Below, piece after piece: positions 27,794 to 39,951 of a DNA stretch of 52,209 nucleotides. The position numbers and the translations under genes were made by a program. Numbering within the stretch: position 1 is the stretch's first letter; every line of letters starts with the position of its first letter. The notes below the pieces were generated by a model. It saw only the letters and a list, made by a program, of their open reading frames with translations, had not been told where the DNA came from and searched no databases. This DNA is from Rhodospirillales bacterium (GTDB lineage: Bacteria > Pseudomonadota > Alphaproteobacteria > Rhodospirillales > Defluviicoccaceae): positions 1 through 52,209 of the forward strand of contig REES01000107.1 of NCBI GenBank assembly GCA_007694935.1. Direction: 5' to 3'.

Positions 27794-29146
27794 TCAGCTC
27801 CGGGCAGTGCTGGCGCCGGCCTGCTCCGGCCGGGTGACGATCTCGGTCAGCCGGCGAAAGGCGGCTCCACTATCGGTTCGGTCGTCCTTGCCTTGGTTGA
27901 GGAAGAGCTCGAGTTCGGGATATGCGCGGATCGCCTCGTCCACGACCGGATCACTCCCCTTGCGGTATGCGCCAAGGCGGATCAGTTCCGCCATGTCCTC
28001 ATAGGTGGTAAGTAACCGCCGCGCGTGCCGGATCAACTCCGTCTGATGGTCCGCATGGCAGGCGGGCATGCTCCGTGACACGCTGCGAAGAACGTTGACG
28101 GGGGGGAAGCGGCCGCGTTCGGCGATCGCCCGATCGAGCACGATGTGGCCGTCGAGGATACCGCGAACGGCGTCGGCCACCGGCTCGTTGTGATCGTCAC
28201 CATCCACCAGCACCGAAAACAGCCCGGTGATGCTGCCTTGGCCGGGACCGCCCGGCCCCGCCCGCTCCAGCAGCCGCGGCAATTCGGCGAACGCCGACGG
28301 CGTGTAGCCCTTGGTGGTGGGCGGCTCCCCGGCGGCAAGGCCGATCTCCCGCTGGGCCATCGCAAACCGGGTGATACTGTCCATCAGGCAGAGCACATCA
28401 CGTCCTTCATCGCGAAAGAACTCGGCCACGGTCATCATCGTGTACGCGGCTTGGCGTCGCACTGGCGGCGGTTGGTCCGACGTCGCGACCACGACAACGC
28501 TCCGTGCCAGTCCCTCCCGACCCAGGTTGTCCTCGATGAATTCCCGCGCCTCGCGTCCGCGCTCCCCGACCAGGCCGATGACGTTGACCTCCAGGTCCGC
28601 GTGGCGGGCCATCATGGACAGCAGGGTGGACTTGCCGACGCCTGAGCCGGCGAACACCCCCATCCGCTGGCCCTTGCAGCAGGCGAGAAAGGTATCGATG
28701 ACACGAATCCCGAAATCGATGGTCCCGCCCAGGCGCTGGCGGTCGTGCGCCGGCGGCGGCGTCGCCCGGAGGGGGCGAGGGGCTTGACCGCGGAGCAGAG
28801 GGCCGCGGCCATCCACCGGTCTTCCGAACGCGTCGATCACCCGTCCCAGCCACGAAGGGTGGGGGTGGATGACCGATCCGCCGCTTGCGGCCTCCACCCG
28901 GCTGCCGAGGCCGATACCATCGAGGCTGCCATGCGGCATGATCAGGACCCGGTCGCCGCGGACACCGATGACCTCGGCCGCTGTTCTGCGGCCATCGCGA
29001 CCGGTCAGCCGGCAGCGGTCGCCCACGGCCAGGGTCTCCGCCAAACCTTCGGCCTCCACCAGCAAGCCCACCACCGACGCCACCCGACCGTGGATGACGA
29101 GATCGGGCAGTTCTTCGATCTCCCGGACCAGTGCGTCGATGATCAT
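27794..29146 (-). CDS. fliI: flagellum-specific export ATPase FliI
   Basis: This 450-aa ATPase is homologous to the F1 beta subunit. It has Walker A AGSGVGKS (166-173), LVGERGREAREFI, Walker B LCLMDSITRFAMAQREIGLAAGEPPTTKGY and the P-loop/arginine finger region. A catalytic LDRAIAERGRFPPVNVL segment follows. It powers unfolding and export of flagellar substrates at the FliH-FliJ complex. The start ATG at 29146 overlaps no neighbour. It is divergent from ctrA across about 240 nt that hold regulatory sequences, and is followed by fliJ. Confidence 0.97.
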   Translation of the reverse strand: MIIDALVREIEELPDLVIHGRVASVVGLLVEAEGLAETLAVGDRCRLTGRDGRRTAAEVIGVRGDRVLIMPHGSLDGIGLGSRVEAASGGSVIHPHPSWLGRVIDAFGRPVDGRGPLLRGQAPRPLRATPPPAHDRQRLGGTIDFGIRVIDTFLACCKGQRMGVFAGSGVGKSTLLSMMARHADLEVNVIGLVGERGREAREFIEDNLGREGLARSVVVVATSDQPPPVRRQAAYTMMTVAEFFRDEGRDVLCLMDSITRFAMAQREIGLAAGEPPTTKGYTPSAFAELPRLLERAGPGGPGQGSITGLFSVLVDGDDHNEPVADAVRGILDGHIVLDRAIAERGRFPPVNVLRSVSRSMPACHADHQTELIRHARRLLTTYEDMAELIRLGAYRKGSDPVVDEAIRAYPELELFLNQGKDDRTDSGAAFRRLTEIVTRPEQAGASTARS

Positions 29147-29181
29147 CAGGCGTCGGCTCCCATGGGCTCGGCGCTCGGCGA

Positions 29182-29210
29182 GCCGGCATGCCGGCCCCCT
29201 GAAGGGGCCG
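29182..29210 (-). other. palindrome and hairpin in the fliI leader
   Basis: A perfect 14-nt palindrome, GCCGGCATGCCGGC (29182-29195), is joined to a 7-bp stem CGGCCCC/GGGGCCG (29192-29210, loop CTGAA). Both lie in the 5' leader of fliI. They could form RNA structure near the ribosome site or bind a protein. Confidence 0.4.
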
Positions 29211-29311
29211 CACCCCGCTGTGGTTCGGTCAGGGTGTGACCGCCGTCAACGACGACCAAGCGCGATGCTACCATGATAGCGTGTATGTGGCGTAAACAGG
29301 GCAATCAAGGC

Positions 29312-29340
29312 TTGCCTCCCAAATGGGTACCGTGTATACA
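29312..29340 (+). promoter_or_regulatory. candidate ctrA promoter
   Basis: TTGCCT (-35, 4/6) and TATACA (-10, 4/6) are separated by exactly 17 nt, ending 47 nt before the ctrA ATG. The -10 lies inside the palindrome at 29331-29342. Confidence 0.45.
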
Positions 29341-29342
29341 CG
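29331..29342. promoter_or_regulatory. 12-bp palindrome CGTGTATACACG over the ctrA -10
   Basis: A perfect inverted repeat overlaps the putative ctrA -10. A second CGTGTAT half occurs at 29280-29286, 51 nt upstream, about five helical turns. It is a candidate operator; the ligand or regulator is unknown. It does not match the CtrA consensus. Confidence 0.4.
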
Positions 29343-29386
29343 CATTTAAGGTGGCGCAAGCCGTTACAGCTAGCGGAGGTTGAACC

Positions 29387-30130
29387 ATGCGGGTGCTTCT
29401 GGTCGAGGACGACCTGATGACGACGCAGGCCATCGAGCTGATGCTGAAATCCGTCGGGATGGTGGTGGATGCGACCGACCTGGGCGAAGACGCATTGGAG
29501 ATCGGCCGGCTCTACGATTACGACATCATCCTGCTCGACTTGATGCTGCCGGACATCGACGGCATCGAGGTGCTGCGGCGCTTGCGGCGCGGCAAGGTCA
29601 GCACCCCGGTGCTGATCCTGTCGGGACTGCTGGAGCCGGAAAACAAGGTGAAGGCGCTCGGCACCGGTGCCGACGATTACCTCACCAAGCCCTTCGTCAA
29701 GGCGGAACTGGTGGCACGCATCCATGCCATCGTCCGGCGCTCCAAGGGGCATGCGCAATCGGTGATCCGTACCGGCCGGCTGTCGGTGGACGTTGCGGCC
29801 CGCTCGGTGGAGGTGGATGGGCGGCCGGTGCACCTGACCGGCAAGGAGTACGGCATGCTGGAGTTGCTGAGCCTGCGCAAGGGCACCACCCTCACCAAGG
29901 AGATGTTCCTCAACCATCTCTATGGCGGCATGGACGAACCGGAACTCAAGATCGTCGACGTTTTCATCTGCAAACTGCGAAAGAAGCTGATGGCGGCGAC
30001 CGGCGGAGAAAGCTACATCGAGACCGTCTGGGGCCGCGGTTACGTGCTCAGGGAGCCCAGTCACAAACACGCCCCCTCGGATGCGGCGACAGCAACTCCC
30101 GGGAGCATGCCCGTCGGTGCCGTCGCCTGA
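29387..30130 (+). CDS. ctrA: cell-cycle transcriptional regulator CtrA
   Basis: This 247-aa OmpR-family response regulator is near-identical in layout to CtrA. The receiver has VEDD at the N-terminus, phospho-acceptor Asp51 in [16 protein letters not shown] and the switch lysine in YLTKPF. The DNA-binding winged helix has the CtrA hallmark [17 protein letters not shown] and the recognition segment [20 protein letters not shown]. It controls flagellar, division and replication genes in alphaproteobacteria. The C-terminus ends in small hydrophobic residues (VGAVA), reminiscent of the ClpXP-degradation tail of Caulobacter CtrA. The ribosome site is AGCGGAGG. Confidence 0.97.
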   Translation: MRVLLVEDDLMTTQAIELMLKSVGMVVDATDLGEDALEIGRLYDYDIILLDLMLPDIDGIEVLRRLRRGKVSTPVLILSGLLEPENKVKALGTGADDYLTKPFVKAELVARIHAIVRRSKGHAQSVIRTGRLSVDVAARSVEVDGRPVHLTGKEYGMLELLSLRKGTTLTKEMFLNHLYGGMDEPELKIVDVFICKLRKKLMAATGGESYIETVWGRGYVLREPSHKHAPSDAATATPGSMPVGAVA

Positions 30131-30214
30131 CGATCGGGATCAGGCGTCGGCTCGCCGGCGTTCCAACGCGGCTGCGGTTGGACGGGCGTTGGCGGCACGG
30201 GGCGCCGCCGGGGC

Positions 30215-31027
30215 TCAGGGACGCAACGGCGCGGTGGCCCGGGGTACGGTATGGGCATGATTGAGCGGGCCGTGACCGTGGCCGAAGCCCGGGGCGGTCA
30301 TGATGGCCTCGCGGACATAGGCCCGCGCCCGCACCACCGCGGCTCGTAGCGGCAGCTTCTGCGCCAGGCTGACGGCGATGGCGGAGGCCAGGGTGCAGCC
30401 CGTGCCATGGGTGTTGCGGCTCTCGATCCGGGGGCTCTCCAGCGTTTCGCTGGCGCCGGTCCGGTCCACCAGCACATCGATCACGGTCGGGCCGGGAACG
30501 TGGCCGCCCTTGAGCAGTACCGCCTGCGGACCGAGGCCGAGAAGGGCCGCCGCCAGGCGTTCGGGATCCGCGACCTGGGGCTCGCCGGCCAGGATTTCCG
30601 CTTCGGGCCGGTTGGGTGTCAGCACCGTTGCGATGGGGATCAGCCGTGCCTTGAGGGTGGCCACCGCCTCGGGCACCAGCAGGGGATGGCCGCCCTTGGC
30701 CACCATGACCGGATCGATCACCACCGGCACGCCCGGCGCCGAGGAATCGATCACCGCACGAACCGCTTCGATGACATCGGCTCGGTGCAACATGCCGATC
30801 TTGATGCAGTCGGCGCCGATGTCGGCAAGCACGGCCCGCATCTGTGCGGCGACGAAGTCCGCAGGCACGTCCAGGATGCCGTGAACGCCCTGGGTGTCCT
30901 GCACGGTCAGTGCGGTCACCGCGGTCATCGCGAAGCCGTCCAGCGCGGTCACGGTCTTGATGTCCGCCTGGATCCCGGCGCCGCCTCCGGAGTCCGATCC
31001 GGCGATGATCAGAACGCGACCCAGCAC
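30215..31027 (-). CDS. thiD: hydroxymethylpyrimidine/phosphomethylpyrimidine kinase
   Basis: This 270-aa ribokinase-fold enzyme phosphorylates HMP and HMP-P for thiamine synthesis. It shows IAGSDSGGGAGIQADIKT at the start, IKIGMLHRADVI, VVIDPVMVAKGG, LTPNRPEAEIL and the C-terminal THGTGCTLASAIA anion-hole/catalytic motif. The start is GTG 31027, 18 nt after the glmM stop, so it ends the minus-strand folP-glmM-thiD run. It is convergent with ctrA. I see no TPP riboswitch here. Confidence 0.95.
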   Translation of the reverse strand: MLGRVLIIAGSDSGGGAGIQADIKTVTALDGFAMTAVTALTVQDTQGVHGILDVPADFVAAQMRAVLADIGADCIKIGMLHRADVIEAVRAVIDSSAPGVPVVIDPVMVAKGGHPLLVPEAVATLKARLIPIATVLTPNRPEAEILAGEPQVADPERLAAALLGLGPQAVLLKGGHVPGPTVIDVLVDRTGASETLESPRIESRNTHGTGCTLASAIAVSLAQKLPLRAAVVRARAYVREAIMTAPGFGHGHGPLNHAHTVPRATAPLRP

Positions 31028-31045
31028 GCGGGCGAGACCTGAGCG

Positions 31046-32392
31046 CTAGTGCGCGGCGTGCTGAATGACGCCACAGACCTCATCCAGCACGGCGTTGAGC
31101 AGAACCGGATCCTCGCTTTCCGCCATCACCCGGATCAGCGGCTCGGTTCCCGACTTGCGGATGAGCAGGCGGCCCCCGTGGCTCAGGCGCTGCTCCGCCT
31201 CCGAGATCACGGTCCTGACCGCCTCGCACTCCAGCGGCTGCCCGCCGTTGAAGCGCACGTTCCGAAGTTCCTGCGGCACCGGCTGAAACACCCGGCAGGC
31301 CTCGCTGGCGCGGCGGCCGGATTCGGCGATCACCGCCAGAACCTGGAGGGCGGCAATCAGGCCATCGCCGGTGGTTGTATAGTCGGAGAAGATGATGTGC
31401 CCCGATTGCTCACCACCGACGTTGTAGTCGCCGGCCCGCATCTGCTCGAACACGTAGCGATCGCCCACCTGGCTGCGCACCAGGGTGAGGCCCCGCTGAC
31501 GCAGGAACCGTTCGAGGCCGATGTTGGACATCACGGTGGCGACGATGCCACCCCCCTTCAGCCGGCCGGTGCCGGACCAGTGCTCGGCGATCACCCCCAT
31601 GAGCTGATCGCCATCCACCAGGGTTCCGGCCTCATCGGCGATCAGGACCCGGTCGGCATCGCCGTCCAGTGCAATGCCGAAATCGGCCCGGTACTCCACC
31701 ACCTTCCGGCACATTTCCTTTGGCGAGGTCGAGCCACAGTCCCGGTTGATGTTGTAGCCGTCCGGCTCATCCCCCAGCGCGATCACCTCGGCGCCGAGTT
31801 CCCAGAGGATTTCCGGCGCGACCCGGTAGCCGGCACCGTTGGAACAGTCGATGACGACACGAAGGCCGGAGAGGGTCAGCCCCTTGGGAAACGTTGCCTT
31901 GACGAACTCGATGTAGCGTCCGCGCACGTCCTCGAGGCGGCGGGCGCGACCGAGTTCCCCCGGCGGCACCAGGTGGCCGCGGATGCCGTTCTGGATATGC
32001 TCCTCGATGGCGGCTTCCACCGCGTCGGAGAGCTTGAAGCCGTCCGGGCCGAACAGCTTGATCCCGTTATCCTCGAACGGGTTGTGCGAGGCGGACAGCA
32101 TCACCCCGAGATCGCAGCGCATGGACCGGGTCAGCATCGCCACCGCCGGTGTCGGCAGCGGTCCCACCAGGATCACGTCCATGCCCATCGACACGAAGCC
32201 GGCGGTCAGGGCCGGCTCCAGCATGTAGCCGGACAGACGGGTGTCCTTGCCGATCAGCACCCGGTGCCGGTGATTGCCGCGCCGGAAATGCAGCCCGGCG
32301 GCCATGCCCACCTTGAGGGCCGTCTCGGCCGTCATCGGCTCCCGGTTGGCCGTGCCACGAATGCCGTCGGTTCCAAAAAGCCGCCTGCTCAT
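31046..32392 (-). CDS. glmM: phosphoglucosamine mutase
   Basis: This 448-aa enzyme converts glucosamine-6-phosphate to glucosamine-1-phosphate for UDP-GlcNAc. [16 protein letters not shown] opens the protein. The catalytic phosphoserine loop is [15 protein letters not shown], the metal-binding loop ALDGDADR and the sugar-binding region [10 protein letters not shown]; the C-terminal phosphate loop [14 protein letters not shown] is complete. ATG 32392 gives the normal length; the longer open frame upstream is not conserved. It lies 156 nt after folP. Confidence 0.97.
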   Translation of the reverse strand: MSRRLFGTDGIRGTANREPMTAETALKVGMAAGLHFRRGNHRHRVLIGKDTRLSGYMLEPALTAGFVSMGMDVILVGPLPTPAVAMLTRSMRCDLGVMLSASHNPFEDNGIKLFGPDGFKLSDAVEAAIEEHIQNGIRGHLVPPGELGRARRLEDVRGRYIEFVKATFPKGLTLSGLRVVIDCSNGAGYRVAPEILWELGAEVIALGDEPDGYNINRDCGSTSPKEMCRKVVEYRADFGIALDGDADRVLIADEAGTLVDGDQLMGVIAEHWSGTGRLKGGGIVATVMSNIGLERFLRQRGLTLVRSQVGDRYVFEQMRAGDYNVGGEQSGHIIFSDYTTTGDGLIAALQVLAVIAESGRRASEACRVFQPVPQELRNVRFNGGQPLECEAVRTVISEAEQRLSHGGRLLIRKSGTEPLIRVMAESEDPVLLNAVLDEVCGVIQHAAH

Positions 32393-32548
32393 AGCCCCAC
32401 CTTCGTCTCTCAATCGGACTGGCGGCATTGTGCGCACCGGCCCCTTACGAAACCGTGTCCCATGGCGCCCGCAACCGGAATCGCGCCCAAGCCTCCGTTC
32501 CCGCGGAACGAGCCCGAGCGCTGACGACGCCATCCTTGTGTTGATTCG

Positions 32549-33412
32549 CTATCGCCTCTTATCGGCGATCGCGCGCCAAACTTCAAGTGCCTGCCGGGTG
32601 GCAGCGACGTCATGCACCCGGAGGATGTCGGCCCCCTCCGCCACCGCCCACAGCCCCGCCGCGATCGAACCGCCAAGCCGCTGCTTCACGGCCTCACCGC
32701 GGCTCAGCCGGGCGATGAAGCTCTTGCGGGATACCCCGACCGCAACAGCGCAGCCCAGCTCCCGAAAAGCGTCCAATTCCGCCAGCAGGCGCACGTTGTG
32801 CTCGACGGTCTTGCCGAAGCCGATGCCGGGGTCGAGCGCGATCCGGTCCGGACCGATTCCCGCGACCCGGCATGCGGCCACCCGCTGCGCCAGCCAGGCC
32901 TTGACGTCGGCGACGACGTCATCATAGCGGGGATCGTCCTGCATGGTGCCCGGGTCGCCCTGCATGTGCATCAGCACCACGGCAGCGCCGGTTCCCGCAA
33001 TCATTGCCAGCGCATCGGCATCACCGGTGAGCGCCGTCACGTCGTTGATGATCGTCGCTCCCGCATCCAGTGCGGCCGCCATCACCCGGGCATGCCGCGT
33101 ATCCACCGACACCCGAATCCCGTCCCGGGCGAGGTCGCGGACCACCGGCAGAATGCGTGCCAACTCGACGGCTTCCGGGACGGGCGTGGAGCCCGGCCGG
33201 GTGGATTCGCCGCCGACGTCGACGATGTCGGCGCCGGCATCGGCGAGATCCCGTCCCCGCGCCACCGCGGCACCTGGTTCCAGTGCCTCGCCGCCGTCGG
33301 AAAAGCTGTCGGGCGTGACGTTGACGACGCCCATGATCCGGGGTGACGAGAGGGACAGTCCGGCGAACGTCCGCTCGCTCGCTGCGTGCGGATCAACGCG
33401 CGGCGCCGTCAT
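32549..33412 (-). CDS. folP: dihydropteroate synthase
   Basis: This 287-aa TIM-barrel enzyme condenses 6-hydroxymethyl-7,8-dihydropterin pyrophosphate with p-aminobenzoate in folate synthesis; it is the sulfonamide target. Motifs are MGVVNVTPDSFSDGG, DVGGESTRPGSTPV, INDVTAL, LMHMQGDPGTMQ, ALDPGIGFGKTVEHN and the final SRKSF and LRVHDV. It lies 42 nt after the ftsH stop, a common alphaproteobacterial order. Confidence 0.96.
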   Translation of the reverse strand: MTAPRVDPHAASERTFAGLSLSSPRIMGVVNVTPDSFSDGGEALEPGAAVARGRDLADAGADIVDVGGESTRPGSTPVPEAVELARILPVVRDLARDGIRVSVDTRHARVMAAALDAGATIINDVTALTGDADALAMIAGTGAAVVLMHMQGDPGTMQDDPRYDDVVADVKAWLAQRVAACRVAGIGPDRIALDPGIGFGKTVEHNVRLLAELDAFRELGCAVAVGVSRKSFIARLSRGEAVKQRLGGSIAAGLWAVAEGADILRVHDVAATRQALEVWRAIADKRR

Positions 33413-33454
33413 CGCACTCGCCAGGACGTGTGTTGCAGGCTTGGGTGAACGCGG

Positions 33455-35389
<1,935 letters not shown>

Positions 35390-35472
35390 GTTCAACCCAC
35401 CGGCTCTGTCTCGGCGTGTCCCTGGCGGCTGCGGCTGCAGCCCGACCACGGTTACACAATGGTCACCCAGCA

Positions 35473-36864
35473 TCACATAATAGGCGAAAGCTCATACGCA
35501 AGGAAGCAGCCGGCACCCCCCGCCGGGGTGGCTGGATGGAAGCTGATGCGGGCGATGCGGACCGCGGCGCCGGGTCGCCGATAACCCAGATGCGGTGCGT
35601 GGATCAGCCCCTGCCCATCGCTCAGCGCCGGCAGTGCTTCCCAGGCGGCGCGCGGGATCGCCGGGTTGATGCGAGGATCCGCGGCGGCGGCGATGGTCTG
35701 CGCGGTTTCCCTGCCCAACGGCGCAAGCCACGCCGTGCCGGCGGTCTGATGAGGTGCGGTTGTCGCGAAGGAGATCAGGAACCGGTTGTCCCAGAGCAGT
35801 GTGTCGCCGGGTGGCACAGCCATTGCGGGCGGCAGGTTCCGGCTTTCCCGATGGATCAGCAAATGCTCCCGGGCGGGCCGCAAGCGGCATCCGCCGAGCG
35901 TCATGCTCCGCCCGTTCGATGTCGCCGAGAGGCCCTCTACCAGGCGGGCGAGCTTGGCGGCGGCCGGCGGATGGGCTCTGCCGCCGATGCAGGCGATAAC
36001 GGACCCGAGCGCGCTGGCGGCCACCGGCGGGGCGGCGGCCACCAGCGCCGGCCAATCCAGCCAGGCCAACCCGGCCGGATGGACCGTCACCGCCTCGGCG
36101 ACCAGCCGGCTGACCGCTTCTTCCAGGATGATCCGGGCGCATCGCTGGCGCGCGGCAAACCGGGTCAATGCCGGCTCCGTCGACTGCCGTCCCGCTGCCG
36201 TCGGGCGGCGCAGTGTCGTGCGGGCAAACCGGGGATCCCGGTTGCCAGGGTCTTCGATCCAAGGCTGCCCGCGCGCCCGCAAGTAGGCGCGCAGGGGAGC
36301 CGGGTCGATCTCCAGCAGTGGCCGGATGAACCGGCAGGACGGCGCCTCCACAACCGGTGCCATGCCAGCGAGTCCGGCCGGGCCGCTCCCTGCCGACGCC
36401 CGCAGGACCACCGTCTCCGCCTGGTCGCGGCGATGATGCCCCAGCAGGACATGCAGGATGCCGGATTCCCGGCAATACCCCTCGATGAGCCGATACCGGG
36501 CCCGGCGGGCGGCCGCCTGCAGGCCGGTCGTCGGCTTGGTCCCGGTCCGTGTCAGGATGCGATGGTCGATGCCCCGCGCGGCGAGCCACGCCCCCACCTG
36601 CAGTGCCTCCGCAGTGGAGCCGTGCCGCAGCCGGTGATCGACGGTCAGTGCCAACAGGCTGCCGCCGTGGGAGCGGATCCAGCTCGCCGCCAGCAGGGTG
36701 AGGGCGAGACTGTCGGCGCCCCCCGATACGGCCACCGCGAGGGCCGGACCTGGTTCGAACGGGCCAAGCGCGGCCATCACCTGAGCGAAGGCGGCATCGC
36801 CGAGCGGAGCGGACGTCGCCTCCGCTTGGCCGGATGCGATCGAAGGGACGGTACGCAGGCGCAT
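35473..36864 (-). CDS. tilS: tRNA(Ile)-lysidine synthetase
   Basis: This 463-aa N-type ATP pyrophosphatase modifies the wobble C of tRNA-Ile(CAU) to lysidine, so that AUA is read as Ile. The PP-loop SGGADS lies at 47-52, and [16 protein letters not shown] and RPLLEI are typical TilS motifs. The C-terminal half is less conserved. It lies between cpoB (21 nt upstream) and ftsH. Confidence 0.95.
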   Translation of the reverse strand: MRLRTVPSIASGQAEATSAPLGDAAFAQVMAALGPFEPGPALAVAVSGGADSLALTLLAASWIRSHGGSLLALTVDHRLRHGSTAEALQVGAWLAARGIDHRILTRTGTKPTTGLQAAARRARYRLIEGYCRESGILHVLLGHHRRDQAETVVLRASAGSGPAGLAGMAPVVEAPSCRFIRPLLEIDPAPLRAYLRARGQPWIEDPGNRDPRFARTTLRRPTAAGRQSTEPALTRFAARQRCARIILEEAVSRLVAEAVTVHPAGLAWLDWPALVAAAPPVAASALGSVIACIGGRAHPPAAAKLARLVEGLSATSNGRSMTLGGCRLRPAREHLLIHRESRNLPPAMAVPPGDTLLWDNRFLISFATTAPHQTAGTAWLAPLGRETAQTIAAAADPRINPAIPRAAWEALPALSDGQGLIHAPHLGYRRPGAAVRIARISFHPATPAGGAGCFLAYELSPIM

Positions 36865-36885
36865 ACCACGCTCCGCCCTGGCGGC

Positions 36886-37845
36886 TCAGGAACAGCCGAT
36901 GCGGGCCTTCTCCTCCTCGGCCTTCTGACGGATGGTGGGTGATGCCTGCGGCTGGCTTCGCTCCAGCTCCTGAAAGGTGGCACAGGCCTCGTTGCGCTTG
37001 TCCAGGCGGGCCAGTGCCATCCCCAGTTTCAGCAGCGAATCGGGTGCCTTGGCGCCGTTGGTCTCGCTCTGATAGGCGTTCAGGAACGCCTGCGCGGCGG
37101 CAGCATAGTTGCCGCGAACGTAGTGGGTCTCGCCGAGCCAGTACCGGGCATTGCCGCTGAGGGCGTCATCGGGGTGGCGATCGACGAACGCCTTCAGTGC
37201 GGCTTCCGCCCGGTCGTAGTCGCCGGCGCGCAGCAGGCCGAAGGCATGGGCATATTGCTGCTGCGGGCTACCCTCGGGCAGCGCGGCCACGGCTTCGTTA
37301 CCCGCCGGCGGCCGCTCCGCCCCCCGCGAAGGCAAGCTGTCGCCCGGAGCACGGTCCGGAACCGCGGCGATCCCCGGCTCCGGCGCCGGTGTGGCTGCCG
37401 GCGGGCTTGCTGCCAAGCCCGCTTCCCGTTCCAGGCGGGCCAGCCGCATCTCCATGTCGCTGATCACCGTTTCCAGACGGTCGCGCATCTGACGGACGTC
37501 GAAGCCGAGTTGCTCGGCCTTGCCGGTCAGGGTGCGGAGATCGTGCTCGACGGTTGAAAGGCGGGCATCCATCCGTGCCAGGGCCGGCTGCGACACGCCG
37601 GCCGGCGGCCCGCTCTGCGCCAGCAGCATGCGGGCATCGCGAACGGCCTCGGACAGGGACCCCGTCGCAGCCTCCAGATCCCGGGTTTCCGCCTGGAGGC
37701 GGGACAGGGCGTGGTCCGGCGCGGCATCGGCCATCGCCGCGGGCGCCGCCACCGCCACCATCAGCAGCATCCCGCCCAGAGCGCCCGCGGCAATGCTCAG
37801 CACCGGGCCCGTTCGGGGCCACCCGGATTGGGGCCGAGCTGCCAT
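36886..37845 (-). CDS. cpoB: Tol-Pal cell division coordinator CpoB (YbgF)
   Basis: This 319-aa periplasmic protein has an N-terminal signal anchor (IAAGALGGMLLMVAVAAPAAMA). A coiled-coil segment follows (LSRLQAETRDLEAAT to RLARLERE, about 45-145), then a Pro/Ala linker and C-terminal TPR repeats (QQYAHAFGLLRAGDYDRAEAALKAFVDRHPD, YWLGETHYVRGNYAAAAQAFL). It coordinates the Tol-Pal system with peptidoglycan synthesis. It follows pal by 32 nt. The ATG at 37845 removes an unconserved extension. Confidence 0.93.
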   Translation of the reverse strand: MAARPQSGWPRTGPVLSIAAGALGGMLLMVAVAAPAAMADAAPDHALSRLQAETRDLEAATGSLSEAVRDARMLLAQSGPPAGVSQPALARMDARLSTVEHDLRTLTGKAEQLGFDVRQMRDRLETVISDMEMRLARLEREAGLAASPPAATPAPEPGIAAVPDRAPGDSLPSRGAERPPAGNEAVAALPEGSPQQQYAHAFGLLRAGDYDRAEAALKAFVDRHPDDALSGNARYWLGETHYVRGNYAAAAQAFLNAYQSETNGAKAPDSLLKLGMALARLDKRNEACATFQELERSQPQASPTIRQKAEEEKARIGCS

Positions 37846-37877
37846 GGCCGTCCGCGTTCGCACCGGATTCCGTCGGC

Positions 37878-38411
37878 TCAACTGCCGACCCGATCGGTGA
37901 ACACCACTGTCACCGCCCGCCGGTTCTGTGCCCATGCCTGCTCGTTGGAGCCGAGTACGGCCGGTCGCTCCGAGCCGTAGCTGGTGGTGGTGATTCGCCC
38001 CGGGCTGATGCCGAGCGCCACCATGTAGTCTTTCACCGCGTGGGCCCGGCGGTCGCCCAGCGCCAGGTTGTATTCCCGGGTGCCGCGCTCGTCAGCGTGC
38101 CCTTCGATTCGCACGGTGATGCCGGAGTGCCGTGACAGCAGCGCCGCCTGACCCTCGATCGTCCCCCGGGCCTCCGGAGTCAGGGCATACTGATCGAACG
38201 CGAAGAACACCCGGTCACCCACTTGGGCGAGCTGTTCCGACAGGGTCCCGGCCATCCGATCGACGCCATCCGTTGCACCGCGGCCGCTGACGCCGGCCCC
38301 CCCCGCGGCGGCTCCGCTGCCGGCGGCCGCACCCGACCGTTCCGGCGGGGTCTGGCAGCCGACGACGAGCAACACTGCTGCGGCCAGGGCCGCGATCGAC
38401 GATAGGCGCAT
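37878..38411 (-). CDS. pal: peptidoglycan-associated lipoprotein Pal
   Basis: This 177-aa outer-membrane lipoprotein has a signal peptide ending in lipobox LVVGC, a Gly/Ala-rich linker, and an OmpA-type peptidoglycan-binding domain (VFFAFDQYALTPEARGTIEGQAALL, RIEGHADERGTREYNLALGDRRA). It anchors the outer membrane to the cell wall and binds TolB. The ribosome site GGGAGAG precedes the ATG. It is separated from tolB by about 170 nt, long enough for its own promoter. Confidence 0.96.
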   Translation of the reverse strand: MRLSSIAALAAAVLLVVGCQTPPERSGAAAGSGAAAGGAGVSGRGATDGVDRMAGTLSEQLAQVGDRVFFAFDQYALTPEARGTIEGQAALLSRHSGITVRIEGHADERGTREYNLALGDRRAHAVKDYMVALGISPGRITTTSYGSERPAVLGSNEQAWAQNRRAVTVVFTDRVGS

Positions 38412-38580
38412 TCAACTCTCCCTTGCTGAGGACAAATCACAACCCCGACCGATCCTGCCCGATCGCCTTTGCGTCAGGCCAGCCAGCGGCACCGGTCGTT
38501 GATGCCGCGGCGCGCTTCAAGTGCCCGTTCTTCCGGTTGATAAACTACGTGAAGACCATCTCATGCTACGTTGATCCGGA

Positions 38581-39951
38581 TCACGGAATCAATGGCGACC
38601 ACGCGGGGTCGGAGGCGTCGGTCGGAGTCGGCACCTCGCGCTTGTTCCGGCCGGTGAGGTCGATGCTGACCAGCCGTGACCGGCCGCTCCCGCCGGCCCG
38701 TGTCGGCTCCTCGTCGAAGTACATGAGGACCCGGCCGTTGGGAGCCCAGGTCGGGCCTTCGACCCGGAATCCCTCGGCCAGAAGCCGCTCACCGCTGCCG
38801 TCAGGCCGCATCACGCCGATGAAGAACCGACCCTGATGCATGCGGGTGAAGGCGATCAGGTCGCCCCGTGGCGACCATACCGGGGTGGCGTAGCGGCCCT
38901 GGCCGAAGCTGATCCGGCGGACGTTGCCGCCGTCGGCATCCATCAGGTAGATCTGCTGGCTGCCGCCACGGTCCGAGTTGAACACGATCTGCCGCCCGTC
39001 GGGGGCATAGCTTGGCGACGTGTCGATCCCGGTACCGGCGGTCAGGCGGCGGAGCTGCCGGGTCCGCAGGTCCATGGCGTAGATGTCGGAATTTCCCTCC
39101 CGGGACAGGCTCATCACCAGCCGGGTGCCGTCAGGCGAGAATCGCGGCGCGAACGACAGGCCGTCGAAGTCGCCGATGCTCTCCTGCCGGCCGGTGTCGA
39201 TGTTATAGATGAACACCTGGGGCCGGCCGCGATGGAAGCTGAGGTAGGTGATCTCCTGCAAGGTCGGCGAGAACCGCGGGGTCAGAACCAGGTCGCTGCC
39301 GTCGGTCAGGAAGCGGTGGTTCTCGCCGTCCTGGTCCATGATCGCCAGCCGCTTGACCCGGTTGTCACGGGGGCCGCTTTCGGCGACGTAGACGATCCGG
39401 GTATCGAAGTAGCCGTCCTCCCCGGTGATCCGCTTGTACACCGCGTCCGAGATGATGTGGGCGACCCGGCGCCAGTTGCGCGGGTCGGTAACGAAGGTGA
39501 AGCCGGCCATCTGCCGTTCCGCGAACACGTCCCACAACCGAAAGTCCGCCTGCAGCCGCCCATCGGCCTGCAGCATGACGCGACCATGCACCAGCGCCTG
39601 GGCGTTGATGACCCGCCAGTCGCCGAATCGCGGTGTCGCATCCAGCGGCACCTCCCGCTGGATGAACGCCGCCGGGTTGACCGGCTGGAACAGTCCTGAA
39701 CGTTCCAGGTTGGCGGCGATGACCCGCGCCACATCGCGTCCGTATTCCCGTTCGTTGGCTTGCGTCCCGGCGAACTCGACGACGGCGACGGGCAGGGGCT
39801 CCACCACGCCACGGGTGATGTCGATGCTGAGCTCGCCCAGTGCCGGCCGCCCGGCCAGCAGTACCCACGCCACGGCCAACAGAACGCCGGCGGGCACCGC
39901 CTGCCAAAACCGCCGCGATCCCGATAGCCACACTTGTCCTGGCACCCTCAT
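38581..39951 (-). CDS. tolB: Tol-Pal translocation protein TolB
   Basis: This 456-aa periplasmic protein has a signal peptide in residues 10-35, an N-terminal TolB domain ([34 protein letters not shown]) and a six-bladed beta-propeller of repeats such as [49 protein letters not shown] and [12 protein letters not shown]. It shuttles between Pal and TolA. Its ATG overlaps the tolA stop by 4 nt. Confidence 0.97.
   Translation of the reverse strand: MRVPGQVWLSGSRRFWQAVPAGVLLAVAWVLLAGRPALGELSIDITRGVVEPLPVAVVEFAGTQANEREYGRDVARVIAANLERSGLFQPVNPAAFIQREVPLDATPRFGDWRVINAQALVHGRVMLQADGRLQADFRLWDVFAERQMAGFTFVTDPRNWRRVAHIISDAVYKRITGEDGYFDTRIVYVAESGPRDNRVKRLAIMDQDGENHRFLTDGSDLVLTPRFSPTLQEITYLSFHRGRPQVFIYNIDTGRQESIGDFDGLSFAPRFSPDGTRLVMSLSREGNSDIYAMDLRTRQLRRLTAGTGIDTSPSYAPDGRQIVFNSDRGGSQQIYLMDADGGNVRRISFGQGRYATPVWSPRGDLIAFTRMHQGRFFIGVMRPDGSGERLLAEGFRVEGPTWAPNGRVLMYFDEEPTRAGGSGRSRLVSIDLTGRNKREVPTPTDASDPAWSPLIP

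Noticed and set aside
29344-29367. TTAA near the ctrA start as a CtrA autoregulation box
   Set aside because: TTAA and TTAC are separated by about 13 nt rather than 7, so the site does not fit the consensus.
30131-30214. Inverted repeats between ctrA and thiD as a bidirectional terminator
   Set aside because: Several alternative short stems compete and no T-run is present on either strand, so I could not support a terminator call.
31049-32524. 491-codon plus-strand open frame opposite glmM
   Set aside because: It mirrors a clear glmM gene, has no ribosome site and is His/Gln/Ala-rich like other antisense shadows.
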